Assembly (NCBI RefSeq): GCF_006170445.1
Contig: NZ_VCNA01000011.1
Span: 94,178-158,177 of the forward strand
DNA length: 64,000 nucleotides
From: Brevibacillus dissolubilis
GTDB taxonomy: Bacteria; Bacillota; Bacilli; Brevibacillales; Brevibacillaceae
Direction of reading: 5' to 3'
In this document: in pieces, positions 17,315 to 27,013 of the stretch
Numbering within the stretch: position 1 is the first letter of the stretch
How the letters are laid out: each line of letters starts with the position of its first letter
Notes under the pieces: model-generated
What the model saw: only the letters and a program-made list of their open reading frames with translations
Databases searched by the model: none
What the model was told of the DNA's origin: nothing
Translations under genes and position numbers: made by a program

Positions 17315-18298
17315 TTAACCCGCGAACAGAAGCTGTAAATTCTCAGGGAGGTCGTACCAAAAAGCAGCTAACTTACTGCGATCCATGTTTTCTCGGAACA
17401 ATGCGTAAGGATGCTTGCCTTTCTGTTCTTCGAGCCATTGCTGCATGAAAGCAGCTTCTTTCTCCATCTGTACAGTCTTTTGGATTTTGCCGTAAACGTC
17501 TTCCAGCTTCTGTTGGAAAGGAAGGTCGATTCGCTCGACGTTTACCCAGAAAACCCACTGACCTGTATCATAGATGGGTCCGATGATTTGATTGGCTGGG
17601 AGTGTAAATACTTCTTTAGCTACCTTTGGCCCCATATGGGTGCTCAAATGGTTAAGCGACGTGAGTTCATGCCAACCTCCGGAGTGTCCTTCAAAGTCAT
17701 TGTTGTATTTCTTTAAGAATTCCGGAAAATTCTTAGGTGCAACATTCTTAATTTCTTCCTGAATAGTCTGAATATCTTTTTTTGCCCGCAAGTATCGCAC
17801 AGTGCGAAGCTCTGGTACAAAGAAAGCTTCCAGATTGTTTTGGTAATAGTTTCGAATTTCTTCATCCGAAACTGTTACATCCTTAGTAAGCAGGTTTTTC
17901 ATGCGGTAGCCGGTGATGGAGCGTACGATGTTCTCTTTGCTGTCTTCCTCCGTCATGTGCATCTCCGCCAGCACTTTGGCCCGTTCTTCGGGTGTTGGGG
18001 CGATCTGGTTAAACCGCTCCATAAGCAGTTCATCGCTGACCGTAACCCCCATGGGCTTAGCATTGAGCATAACCAATTCTTCCTTGCTTCGCCGCTCAAT
18101 CATGTCCCACTCTTCATCATCACTCGAAGGTCCATTCGGGAAGTAGATCGGTTTGATTCTTTCCCACTCGGACTTACGCAAAACCTCATTTCCAGAAACA
18201 TACAGCAGTGGCTGATAGTAACGGGATGCCCACAGACACAACAGACCGATGAGAATCACCACTACACCTGTACCTGTAATCCAATGACGAGCTTTCAT
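17315..18298 (-). CDS. Membrane-anchored PrsA/SurA-like peptidyl-prolyl isomerase
   Basis: A 327-residue protein with one N-terminal membrane segment (8-26), no lipobox Cys at its end, then a helical SurA_N-like region (about 40-160) and a parvulin-type rotamase region (about 161-265) including ELRTVRYLRAK, GWHELTSLNHLSTHMGP and ANQIIGPIYDTGQWVFWVNVE. It would help fold exported proteins. Some parvulin active-site positions look weakly conserved, so it may be chiefly a chaperone. It lies directly upstream of the secreted amidase, a plausible client. Confidence 0.82.
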   Translation of the reverse strand: MKARHWITGTGVVVILIGLLCLWASRYYQPLLYVSGNEVLRKSEWERIKPIYFPNGPSSDDEEWDMIERRSKEELVMLNAKPMGVTVSDELLMERFNQIAPTPEERAKVLAEMHMTEEDSKENIVRSITGYRMKNLLTKDVTVSDEEIRNYYQNNLEAFFVPELRTVRYLRAKKDIQTIQEEIKNVAPKNFPEFLKKYNNDFEGHSGGWHELTSLNHLSTHMGPKVAKEVFTLPANQIIGPIYDTGQWVFWVNVERIDLPFQQKLEDVYGKIQKTVQMEKEAAFMQQWLEEQKGKHPYALFRENMDRSKLAAFWYDLPENLQLLFAG

Positions 18299-18493
18299 GA
18301 CATCACCTTATGAGCAAGTGTTTTTGAGAATGTGTTTGTAATACATATATTACCACAACTATGTTCGGAATTTGAATAACCTTTTTAAAATTTTTGTATT
18401 TTATACACAAAGTTTATTAATCCGGTACATAAAGTTTACATTGACAACAACTTCCTGTCTTTTTTACAATGTAAAAAAAATCAATCGCTTACG

Positions 18494-18608
18494 TTTTCAT
18501 CAAGAGAGGCGGAGGGACTGGCCCGACGAAGCCCGGCAACCGGCATGCAGAAGAGCAGCATGCAAGGTGCCAATTCCAGCAGAATCGACATGATTCTGGG
18601 AGATGATA
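18494..18608 (+). ncRNA. SAM-I (S-box) riboswitch
   Basis: The conserved S-box elements occur in order: TCAAGAGAGGCGGAGGGACT, then GGCCC, ACGAAGCCCGGCAACC, an AAGGTGCCAATTCC block, GCAGAA, and GGGAGATGA at the end. It is followed by an intrinsic terminator and the sulfhydrylase gene. High S-adenosylmethionine should stop transcription. The 394-base gap 18299-18692 holds this element and the presumed promoter near 18380-18480. Confidence 0.96.
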
Positions 18609-18631
18609 GCGCGTATTGTTACGGTAGTTAC

Positions 18632-18663
18632 GCCTTCTTCCTCTCGGGAGAAGGCTTTTTTTC
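18632..18663 (+). terminator. S-box expression-platform terminator
   Basis: GCCTTCTTCC, a TCTC loop and GGGAGAAGGC (18632-18655) are followed by seven or more T. It lies 24 bases after the aptamer and before the gene start. Confidence 0.93.
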
Positions 18664-18689
18664 ATATCCGATCATAGCAGGGGGAATAA

Positions 18690-19979
<1,290 letters not shown>

Positions 19980-19984
19980 AACCA

Positions 19985-20036
19985 AAAAAGAACCTGCTGC
20001 CTCTGCCAACTCTGGCGGACGCGGCGGGTTCTTTCT
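19985..20036 (+). terminator. Terminator of the sulfhydrylase gene
   Basis: AAAGAACCTGCTGCC at the left pairs imperfectly with GCGGCGGGTTCTTT at the right, and a T-rich run follows. The A run on the left lets it also serve the small minus-strand gene. Confidence 0.88.
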
Positions 20037-20059
20037 TTTTCTTTTATTTCTACGCGATT

Positions 20060-20245
20060 CTATTGGTACGCGAGCATCCCGTGTGTAACAGTAACTCGTT
20101 CGTGTCCCAACTCGGCTTGCAAGCTTCTTTCCATCTGAACTTGAACGTGGCTGATGTCTCTTTGGCAATACGGGCAAATCCACTCTCCGACTGTATCGCT
20201 TCCATATGAAACCTTTCTACAGCCGTCACATTTCTTTCCCAGCAT
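20060..20245 (-). CDS. Small zinc-ribbon-like protein, unknown function
   Basis: A 61-residue protein with two CxxC pairs: CDGC near residue 6 and CPYC near residue 24, spaced as in a short zinc ribbon. The rest is a charged helix-like tail. The start at 20245 is chosen because GGAGGGAG lies seven bases upstream; an upstream in-frame ATG at 20266 lacks such a site. It is convergent with the sulfhydrylase gene. I do not recognise a named family. Confidence 0.6.
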   Translation of the reverse strand: MLGKKCDGCRKVSYGSDTVGEWICPYCQRDISHVQVQMERSLQAELGHERVTVTHGMLAYQ

Positions 20246-20376
20246 CCGCTTCTCCCTCCACCGCACACTCTTTCTTGTGAAATTTTTTCTTGATGAGTGA
20301 AAAAAATCCTTACGAACACTATTTATATTACGGTATCCCTTTTCCTATGACAATGGACTGATCGTGTCGAATGAAG

Positions 20377-20467
20377 ATCAGAATCCCGACAGGTTTTGCG
20401 GGAGTCTGGTCTTATTCTGATTATCGATTCGAAAAATATAGAATTAATCGTTCCGATGTTATAGAAT
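20377..20467 (+). promoter_or_regulatory. Inverted and direct repeats before the ArsR-type regulator
   Basis: ATCAGAAT (20377-20384) and ATTCTGAT (20414-20421) form a perfect inverted repeat. Further on, TATAGAAT occurs twice (20437-20444 and 20460-20467), 23 bases apart, close to two helical turns. These lie 30-120 bases before the regulator start and may be an autoregulatory operator or leader hairpin. Confidence 0.4.
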
Positions 20468-20498
20468 GACATAAAATGGTTCAGGAGGCACTATCTCT

Positions 20499-21575
20499 AT
20501 GAAAGTATTGGATATGACAAGCGGGCGGAGAAGCTATGAGGTACGGATTGAGCATTCGATTCTTTTCGAATGCGTGTTAGGAATCGCGGTCAGTACCTAT
20601 ACGGCTATCCAGGGATCACTGGAGCGGCCTGCTGACTACTGGTCGCAGCGCAGGGCTGCCTTGCCCGCATCATTGCAGGCCGAATTGGAGCTGGTAGAGC
20701 GGCACAATACGTGGAAAGCCTTGCTTCAGCTGTTGCATCAGAAGAGTTTCGAGGATATTCAACAGTTTTTGTTCTATATCCAAGAGTTGACGGCAAGTGA
20801 CCTGCGCTATGGCTGCCTCCCCTATCTCGGGATGCCTTGGCAGGAGCTGCGCCGATTGGCAGCGGAAGGAAGCGTGGATGCGATGCAGGCTCTGCTGGAT
20901 GAGGTGGCTGGGCATGCCTTTTTCCCTTCTCTCATCTCTTATGTCTGTCAGGTGGATGCGGATGAGCTGCGGCGTCATCTCTGTGATGTGACGGCGGGTT
21001 GGTACTCGGCAGTGACCGAAACTGAGCAGGAGCAGATTAGAGGCATCCTTGCGCGGGATGCCGGGGAGAAAATCGCGATGAAAGACAAGCTCCATCCAGA
21101 GGCATTGGTGGAATGGGCGACAGGTGGGCTTGCCTATGCACCGGAGCCTGCGGTGACACGGGTGCTGCTCATTCCGCATGTGACCTACCGTCCGTGGAAC
21201 GTCCACGCGGAGATAGAGCAGACGAAGATTTTTTATTATCCGGTGGCCGATCACAATCTGGAGGCGGAGCCGGATGTCTATCGTCCTGCGCTCTCCTTGG
21301 TGCAGCGGTATAAGGCATTGGGGGATGAGCACCGCCTGCGGATCGTGAAGCTGTTGATGGAAAAGGAACGGACCTTACAGGAGCTGACCGAGCATCTGGA
21401 TCTGGCCAAATCGACGATCCATCATCACCTCTCTCTGCTGCGCTCGGCTCAGCTGGTCGGGGTGACCGATGGGGTGTATGAGGTGAAAAAGGCGGGGCTT
21501 GCGACGATGGATGCGGAGCTGCGCCATTACTTGGAGCGGCAGGCGGCTTTGCGGGGTGGCGAGGATGAGCGATAG
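20499..21575 (+). CDS. ArsR-family regulator with large N-terminal domain (DUF5937-like)
   Basis: A 358-residue protein whose C-terminal part (about 265-340) is an ArsR-type winged helix: RYKALGDEHRLRIVKLL, then LTEHLDLAKSTIHHHLSLLRSAQLV, the recognition helix. The first 250 residues form a helical domain like DUF5937, which often accompanies such HTH domains. No metal-binding Cys cluster is visible, so it is not a classical metal sensor. The stop overlaps the next gene, an MFS exporter, by 11 bases; it probably regulates that transporter. A CAGGAGG-like site precedes the ATG. Confidence 0.88.
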   Translation: MKVLDMTSGRRSYEVRIEHSILFECVLGIAVSTYTAIQGSLERPADYWSQRRAALPASLQAELELVERHNTWKALLQLLHQKSFEDIQQFLFYIQELTASDLRYGCLPYLGMPWQELRRLAAEGSVDAMQALLDEVAGHAFFPSLISYVCQVDADELRRHLCDVTAGWYSAVTETEQEQIRGILARDAGEKIAMKDKLHPEALVEWATGGLAYAPEPAVTRVLLIPHVTYRPWNVHAEIEQTKIFYYPVADHNLEAEPDVYRPALSLVQRYKALGDEHRLRIVKLLMEKERTLQELTEHLDLAKSTIHHHLSLLRSAQLVGVTDGVYEVKKAGLATMDAELRHYLERQAALRGGEDER

Positions 21576-22896
21576 GCCGCAGACGGGTTCGATCGGCGGG
21601 GAACATACGCGGGTGCTTGGAAAACATATCGGCGGGGAGCGCTCCCTCTCCCTCTGGCGTAACCGTCCGTTCGTGATCCTGTGGGCGGGTGAGGCAGTGT
21701 CACAGCTAGGCGGGACGCTGGGGGTGCTGGTCTGCTCGGTCTGGTTGTATGAGCTGACTGGCTCTAAGGAAGCGATCGGCGGGTTTTGGCTGCTGTATCT
21801 GCTCCCCTCGCTTCTGCTGCAGCTGGTGATCGGGCCGTATCTTGACCGCTGGGACCGCAGGTGGGTGATGGTCATCTCCCAATGGTTACGGGCGGCGGCT
21901 TTTGTGCTTCCTCTGGTGCTGATATGTCTGGGTGTCCAGGAAGCGTGGCCTGTCTATGCGGTGGCGCTGGTGAACGGGTTGGTGCAGCCACTGTATGTGC
22001 CTTCTGCTATGGCCCTTTTGCCGATGCTGTTGGAAAAAGACCACTTGATTCAAGCCAATGCGTGGATCGATGCCACCTCGCGGCTGATGATGGTGCTTGG
22101 GCCGCCTGTTGGCGGGATGTTGGTTACGGTCGTGCCGGTACAGGCTGTCTTTTTGTTCGTGGCGATGGCCTATGCGGCAAGCGGGGGATGTCTGCTGCTG
22201 ATAAAAGGCGGGAAGCCGGCTACACTCCCTCCTAAAGAAACGTGGGTACAGCAATTCACCGCCGGACTGATCTATTTCCGCAGACAGCGTGTGCTGTTCT
22301 GGCTGGGGATGTTTCTCGCCTCGGTACAGCTGGCGGTCGGGGTGACGATGGTATTGAATCAGCCGTATGTGCGGGACGAGCTGGGCGGTGATTCGTTTCA
22401 ATACGGAGTGTTCATCGCGGGGTTTCCCTTGGGGTACTTCTTCGGTTCGCTGTTGGTCGGACGGCTGGGTGATCGGTGGGATCGGCGGTACATGATGCTG
22501 GGGTCGCTGGTGATCGGTGGCAGTACCTTTATCCTACTTGGGCTGGTGACACAGATGTGGGTGGCGGTAGCACTGGAGATTCTCTCAGGAATGACTGCGC
22601 CGTTTTTTCATATCCATAGTACCAGTATCTATCAGCGGACCGTGCCCAACGAGCTGCTGGGTCGGGTCTTGTCTGTGCGGCTGTTGATCATCCGTAGTGT
22701 GATGCCGCTCGGGAATCTGGTAAGCCTCCCGCTGGCAGAGTGGTTCGGGGTGCGCATGGTGTTCGTCCTGATCGGGGTGATCATCTGTACGGTGTCGCTT
22801 GCGGGGATGCTGCTGCCTGTCTTTCGGTTTTTGTCCGATGAACTGTCAGATGATGATGCGCCAAGCGGTCTATCAGCATCTCGGGCTACTCATTAG
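21565..22896 (+). CDS. MFS transporter (probable drug exporter)
   Basis: A 443-residue, twelve-segment major facilitator protein. The segment after helix 2 reads GPYLDRWDRRWVM and its counterpart in the second half is VGRLGDRWDRRYMM, both forms of the MFS loop motif. It resembles the group that includes macrolide exporters (MefA-like) and enterobactin exporters. The frame extends to 21499, but the ATG at 21565, preceded by GGTGGCGAGG and overlapping the regulator's end, is more natural. Substrate unknown; expression is presumably tied to the ArsR-type protein. Confidence 0.88.
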   Translation: MSDRPQTGSIGGEHTRVLGKHIGGERSLSLWRNRPFVILWAGEAVSQLGGTLGVLVCSVWLYELTGSKEAIGGFWLLYLLPSLLLQLVIGPYLDRWDRRWVMVISQWLRAAAFVLPLVLICLGVQEAWPVYAVALVNGLVQPLYVPSAMALLPMLLEKDHLIQANAWIDATSRLMMVLGPPVGGMLVTVVPVQAVFLFVAMAYAASGGCLLLIKGGKPATLPPKETWVQQFTAGLIYFRRQRVLFWLGMFLASVQLAVGVTMVLNQPYVRDELGGDSFQYGVFIAGFPLGYFFGSLLVGRLGDRWDRRYMMLGSLVIGGSTFILLGLVTQMWVAVALEILSGMTAPFFHIHSTSIYQRTVPNELLGRVLSVRLLIIRSVMPLGNLVSLPLAEWFGVRMVFVLIGVIICTVSLAGMLLPVFRFLSDELSDDDAPSGLSASRATH

Positions 22897-22923
22897 AATG
22901 CGCCGCAATCGACCCGCCCCTAC

Positions 22924-22951
22924 TTACATAATGGGAATCTTTGATTATACT
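22924..22951 (+). promoter_or_regulatory. Putative promoter of the MoxR operon
   Basis: TTACAT (22924-22929), 16 bases, then TATACT (22946-22951), about 50 bases before the MoxR start. Confidence 0.5.
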
Positions 22952-23001
22952 AGAAGGATATCTCTATCCCTACATTTATCTTTCTATAAAGGAGCGTTTC
23001 C

Positions 23002-23946
23002 ATGCCTCAATCCAAGGTTCAGAGCCTGCTAGATACAATCAACCGTGTTATTGTCGGAAAAGAACAACAAGTCCGTCTTTTGGTGGCTGGACTGCTTGCG
23101 CGTGGTCATGTGCTGCTAGAAGACCTGCCGGGTATGGGCAAAACCGTACTCGCTAAGACACTGGCACAGTCTGTCGGCGGGACGTTCTCGCGGATTCAGT
23201 TCACCTCTGATCTGTTGCCGTCTGATGTGGTCGGTCTGCATTATTTTAATCCGAAGACAAGTGAGTTTGAGCTAAGACGCGGCCCTGCTTTTGCCGATGT
23301 GCTGCTGGCCGATGAGATCAACCGCGCTACCCCGCGTACCCAGTCTGGTCTGTTGGAAGCGATGGAAGAGCGCCAGGTGACGATTGAAGGGATTACGCTG
23401 GAGTTGCCGCAGACATTTTTTACGATTGCAACACAGAACCCGATCGAGTCAGAAGGGACGTATCCGTTGCCGGAAGCGCAGTTGGACCGCTTTTTGTTCC
23501 GTCTGTCGCTGGGTTATGGCTCACGGGAGGATGCGCGTGAGATGATGCGCCGCTTCCGTACCGATACTCCGCTGGAAAAAGTAGAGCCGGTGATCAACAC
23601 GGGTGAACTTGTTCAGATGCAACAGGCGGTACGTGAGGTGCATGTGAGTGAAGCCGTGGAGAATTATATCATCGATCTGACCGAAGCCTCTCGGGCGCAT
23701 AAAGCCGTCCAAGTCGGAATCAGCCCGCGTGCGATGCTCTCGATGGTGCGGGCCGCCCAAGCGATGGCGTATATCGCGGGAAGGTCGTTCGTACTGCCTG
23801 ATGATGTAAAAGAGATCGTACCCGCCCTGTTCGCTCACCGAATCGTCCTGACGATGGAGGCAGAGCTTCATGTGCTGGAGCATGAGGTGGTGGATGAAAT
23901 CCTGCGGAGCGTGCCTGCTCCTGTCGAAGAGGGCGCGCGCGGATGA
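23002..23946 (+). CDS. MoxR-family AAA+ ATPase
   Basis: A 314-residue AAA+ protein. Walker A is LPGMGKT (42-48), Walker B is LLADEIN (101-107), and sensor 1 lies in ATQNPIE. MoxR ATPases act as chaperones that activate partner vWA-type proteins. The next two genes, DUF58 and a membrane protein with a DUF4129-like end, are the standard partners. It overlaps the DUF58 gene by four bases. AAGGAG precedes the ATG. Confidence 0.95.
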   Translation: MPQSKVQSLLDTINRVIVGKEQQVRLLVAGLLARGHVLLEDLPGMGKTVLAKTLAQSVGGTFSRIQFTSDLLPSDVVGLHYFNPKTSEFELRRGPAFADVLLADEINRATPRTQSGLLEAMEERQVTIEGITLELPQTFFTIATQNPIESEGTYPLPEAQLDRFLFRLSLGYGSREDAREMMRRFRTDTPLEKVEPVINTGELVQMQQAVREVHVSEAVENYIIDLTEASRAHKAVQVGISPRAMLSMVRAAQAMAYIAGRSFVLPDDVKEIVPALFAHRIVLTMEAELHVLEHEVVDEILRSVPAPVEEGARG

Positions 23947-25199
23947 TGAACACGTATACCGCATTTCGCCTGCTCGGCGCACTGTTTTTGTTCTATGCGC
24001 TGGTGTCTGGCTCGTGGTTTCTCTGGCTGTTCGGGGGATTCTTCTTTTTCCTGCTGGCTGTTCATCGGTGGTGGTCACCCCGAATCCCCCACTATGTGAG
24101 CGTCTCCCTCTCCGCTGAGATGACGCGCGTGATGCCCCATACGCCTGTCGAGATCCGGGTGACGATGCAGAACCGTTCGTGGTTGCCGCTGGCTTTTGCC
24201 CGTGTAAGCTTTTCCCTGCCAGAGTCGGTGCAGGTGGAAGGAGCAGATGAGGTGAAATGGATCAATAAGCGCAACTACGTACAACTGGTCATGCAACTCC
24301 CCCGCCGCGCGCAGGTGGAGCGTACTTTGACCCTGATTCCGCAGAAGCGCGGGGTGATCTGGCTGACCGAGATGAGCACGGAGATCCTAGGGCCGTACGC
24401 CACAGAGGTCAGCAGGCATGATATCCAAGCCGAGCTGTCACTGTTGGTCTATCCCGAGGTGCAGGCGGTTCCTCCACTCTCGGTCGGGCATACACAGCCA
24501 CAAGGCAACCGCTTGTCCGCCCAACGTCTGCAGGATGATGTCACCTTCATGCGCGGGATTCGTCCATATGCGGCGGGAGACAGGCTGAAGCATATCGACT
24601 GGAAAGCAAGCGCCAAGACACGAGAGTTGCAGACACGCCAGTTTGAATATACGGCGTATGCCAATTGGGTGATCGTCGGGCACATCCTGCCTTCCTATGA
24701 CGCGCGGACGCAGACCAGCAATGATACCATCAATGAAAAGACAATCTCCCTGATCGCCTCACTCGCCACCCGGTGCCGCCGGGACAATCAGATGTACGAA
24801 CTGCTCCTCAACGTCAAACAGCGTGGAAAAGAGTGGTTTCATCTGGCCCAGGGCAACAGCAAGGCACACCATGTGCAGGTGATGACGCATCTGGCGAAGT
24901 TGCATCAGTACTTGCCTACTTCTTTTGTCGTGTTGCTTAGGCGGCTTACACATTCCTGCGAAAAATCTGCGTGGGTGATCGTCACGCCCCGGCTGGATGA
25001 GGAAGTGCTTGCGGAAGCGGGGATGCTGGCTCGGCGTGGGCATGCAGTGATCGTATTTGACACTTCGGAAGACAATCCGATGCCACGCCGGATCACGCCG
25101 CAGATGGGTGGCGGGGCGAGACAGCTTGCCCAAGAGAACATGGGAACGACGCCATCGATCGCCAGAGGCTTGGCTCACAAGGAGGTGCGTCGCATATGA
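23943..25199 (+). CDS. DUF58-domain protein
   Basis: A 418-residue protein with two N-terminal membrane segments (about 7-40), a beta-rich middle, and the DUF58 signature MRGIRPYAAGDRLKHIDWKASA near 200-222, the start of a vWA-like domain. The family functions with MoxR ATPases. Its stop overlaps the next gene by four bases. The exact role is not known. Confidence 0.92.
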   Translation: MMNTYTAFRLLGALFLFYALVSGSWFLWLFGGFFFFLLAVHRWWSPRIPHYVSVSLSAEMTRVMPHTPVEIRVTMQNRSWLPLAFARVSFSLPESVQVEGADEVKWINKRNYVQLVMQLPRRAQVERTLTLIPQKRGVIWLTEMSTEILGPYATEVSRHDIQAELSLLVYPEVQAVPPLSVGHTQPQGNRLSAQRLQDDVTFMRGIRPYAAGDRLKHIDWKASAKTRELQTRQFEYTAYANWVIVGHILPSYDARTQTSNDTINEKTISLIASLATRCRRDNQMYELLLNVKQRGKEWFHLAQGNSKAHHVQVMTHLAKLHQYLPTSFVVLLRRLTHSCEKSAWVIVTPRLDEEVLAEAGMLARRGHAVIVFDTSEDNPMPRRITPQMGGGARQLAQENMGTTPSIARGLAHKEVRRI

Positions 25200-26497
25200 G
25201 ATGGGATCAGTCCCTGCGCTGGATGTTGATGCTCTCGCTGGAGGCACATCTCGGAGTAGCACTTTTGGTCTTGCTCGGCTTTCTCTCTGCTGATTTTGGG
25301 ACGATGCTGGCTTTGGCGGTTGGCGGCTCTCTTCTACTTGCTCTGGGTGGATGGCTGTATCAAGGCGGCGGCCGGAGCATGGTGCTGGTGGTGATGCTGT
25401 ATCCGCTCGTAGCGGTGGTCGGGCTTGTCAGCTATCTGTTGGTTGGTTCCGCTCTGGTGGCGGTCGTATTGGCTGGTCTGTTCTACTGGCGGATCATGAC
25501 GGTTGTGCCGTTGCAGTTGTACGACTATGATTATCTGCGCCGTTTTTTCAGTACGGCCGTGGTGTATGGCGCGACTCTGGCCATCATGGCATTCTCAGAT
25601 AAGGGGCATACGGCGGATGTGTTCGGGATGCTGGCGGTATTGGTCGGCTGGTATGCACTGGTCGGGTACGGAGAGTATCTGACACGGGAGCTTCCCTCCG
25701 GTATGTCGGTGGATCAACGGATGCTGGCGAGGCTGACGTGGCAACAGGCACAGGTACAGCTTGGCCTCACCGCTCTCTATGCACTCGCGGGCAGTCTGGT
25801 GCTGGGTGTCCTCTGGGGCGTCTGGCTTCTGCTTCAAGACCCTGCCAAAGCAGTCGCCTCCTATATCTTCACCCCGCTGTTTCAGTTACTCGAAGGCGGG
25901 CTTGCTCAGTTGACCGAGAAGACCAGCCAGAATAAAAAAGTCCAAGACCTGCTTCAACCCGGCGGTTCTGATCATCCCGGCGCAGACGGCTCTCTCGCGG
26001 ACGGCCCTTCTCTCGCTACACTGGCGATGCCTTATATCACGGGTGGTCTGGTGCTGATTGCAGTGCTCGCGATTAGCTGGTGGATCTGGAAAAGACGGAA
26101 CATGTCCCAGATCGATGCCCCGCCTGCACCTGTCACCACAGCCGCTCCTGCTCAAGTAAGCGTGATTCATCCTGCCGATACAGGCTCTGACGGACAGAGC
26201 GACCAACTGCGATCACTTGAAACCAAGTGGAGCGTGCCAAAAGACGATCCGGTTCGCCACACTTACTACCTTTTTCTTCGCTATATGGCGGGACAGGGGC
26301 TTGTCATTGAGCCGGATGAGACCAGTCAGGAGTTCTTGCGAAGAGTCCGTGCTGTGTGGACGGATGCGGCAAGAATCTTGCTGGCAGAGAGCATTACGCG
26401 GGTGTATGAACAGCACCGATATGGACAAGGCGGTATAAAGCAGGAAGATATAGCGCAGCTGCTAGAAGACTTCCACGCCCTAGAATCCGCTCCATAG
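25196..26497 (+). CDS. Membrane protein with DUF4129-like C-terminus
   Basis: A 433-residue protein with about seven membrane segments in the first 290 residues and a cytoplasmic tail. The tail (about 350-430) resembles DUF4129: DPVRHTYYLFLRYMA, then ETSQEFLRRVR and RVYEQHRYGQ. In many Bacilli this position is taken by a transglutaminase-domain membrane protein (TgpA). Here I see no Cys-His-Asp transglutaminase core, so the operon seems to be a version without it. Confidence 0.82.
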   Translation: MRWDQSLRWMLMLSLEAHLGVALLVLLGFLSADFGTMLALAVGGSLLLALGGWLYQGGGRSMVLVVMLYPLVAVVGLVSYLLVGSALVAVVLAGLFYWRIMTVVPLQLYDYDYLRRFFSTAVVYGATLAIMAFSDKGHTADVFGMLAVLVGWYALVGYGEYLTRELPSGMSVDQRMLARLTWQQAQVQLGLTALYALAGSLVLGVLWGVWLLLQDPAKAVASYIFTPLFQLLEGGLAQLTEKTSQNKKVQDLLQPGGSDHPGADGSLADGPSLATLAMPYITGGLVLIAVLAISWWIWKRRNMSQIDAPPAPVTTAAPAQVSVIHPADTGSDGQSDQLRSLETKWSVPKDDPVRHTYYLFLRYMAGQGLVIEPDETSQEFLRRVRAVWTDAARILLAESITRVYEQHRYGQGGIKQEDIAQLLEDFHALESAP

Positions 26498-26518
26498 AGA
26501 TCGTAAGCACGCATAAAA

Positions 26519-26561
26519 GAAGACCATCCCGCTGTCACACTGGCGGCTGATGGTCTTTTTT
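26519..26561 (+). terminator. Terminator of the MoxR operon
   Basis: AGACCATC (26521-26528) pairs with GATGGTCT (26549-26556), with an inner CGC/GCG pairing, and six T follow. It overlaps the last codons of the convergent Q-rich gene. Confidence 0.88.
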
Positions 26562-26834
26562 GGTCTTGCGTACGAGGCATTGATTTCTCAACACGGATTT
26601 GAGGTATGCATCCAGTTCTTTTTCTCCTGCATACTGGTACTGCTCCAGTTCCGCAAGCGGCAACTCGATCTCCATTTTGCTGTGAACGGCTTTTTCGCCT
26701 TCCAGCCTGAATCCAAGCTTGGTCAGCAGGGCGTCCCTTTGCTGTTCCCGTGTCTGTTGCTGTTCCTGTGTCTGTTGCTGTTCGCGCTGCCGTTCCTGTC
26801 CTTCCTTTGCAACCGAATCTGGCCGTTCTATCAT
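26535..26834 (-). CDS. Small Gln/Glu-rich protein, unknown function
   Basis: A 99-residue hydrophilic protein. The N-terminal third is a Gln/Arg/Glu-rich repeat (QEQQQTREQQ type, residues about 14-35), likely helical or disordered. The remainder, beginning DALLTKLGFRLEGEK, looks folded. AAGGAGG lies eight bases before the ATG at 26834, one of the best ribosome sites in the window and the main reason to trust this gene. The longer frame to 26897 is not needed. Its 3' end lies inside the MoxR operon terminator. I do not recognise a family. Confidence 0.65.
   Translation of the reverse strand: MIERPDSVAKEGQERQREQQQTQEQQQTREQQRDALLTKLGFRLEGEKAVHSKMEIELPLAELEQYQYAGEKELDAYLKSVLRNQCLVRKTKKDHQPPV
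26741..26794. repeat. Three 18-bp tandem units inside the Q-rich gene
   Basis: The unit GCTGTTCCTGTGTCTGTT occurs at 26741-26758 (one change), 26759-26776 and, more diverged, at 26777-26794. In the minus-strand gene each unit codes six residues of the Gln-rich stretch, so copy-number change keeps the frame. Confidence 0.85.
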
Positions 26835-27013
26835 CTGCTCGACCTCCTTTCTCCATGCGGACGATGCCCATACCCACGCCCAGACGCTTCGGCTCATCTC
26901 GTCGCCTTTTCCCCCATCGTATCACACCTCCCGCAATTTTTTTACCTGATCTGTGACTCAACTAGGCATAGGCACATATCTTGGGGATGTAGAAATAAGG
27001 AGGGAAGACACCC

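Noticed and set aside
26741..26794. CRISPR-like or other interspersed repeat
   Set aside because: The units are adjacent, 18 bases long, in frame and coding; there are no spacers. No CRISPR array was found anywhere in the window.
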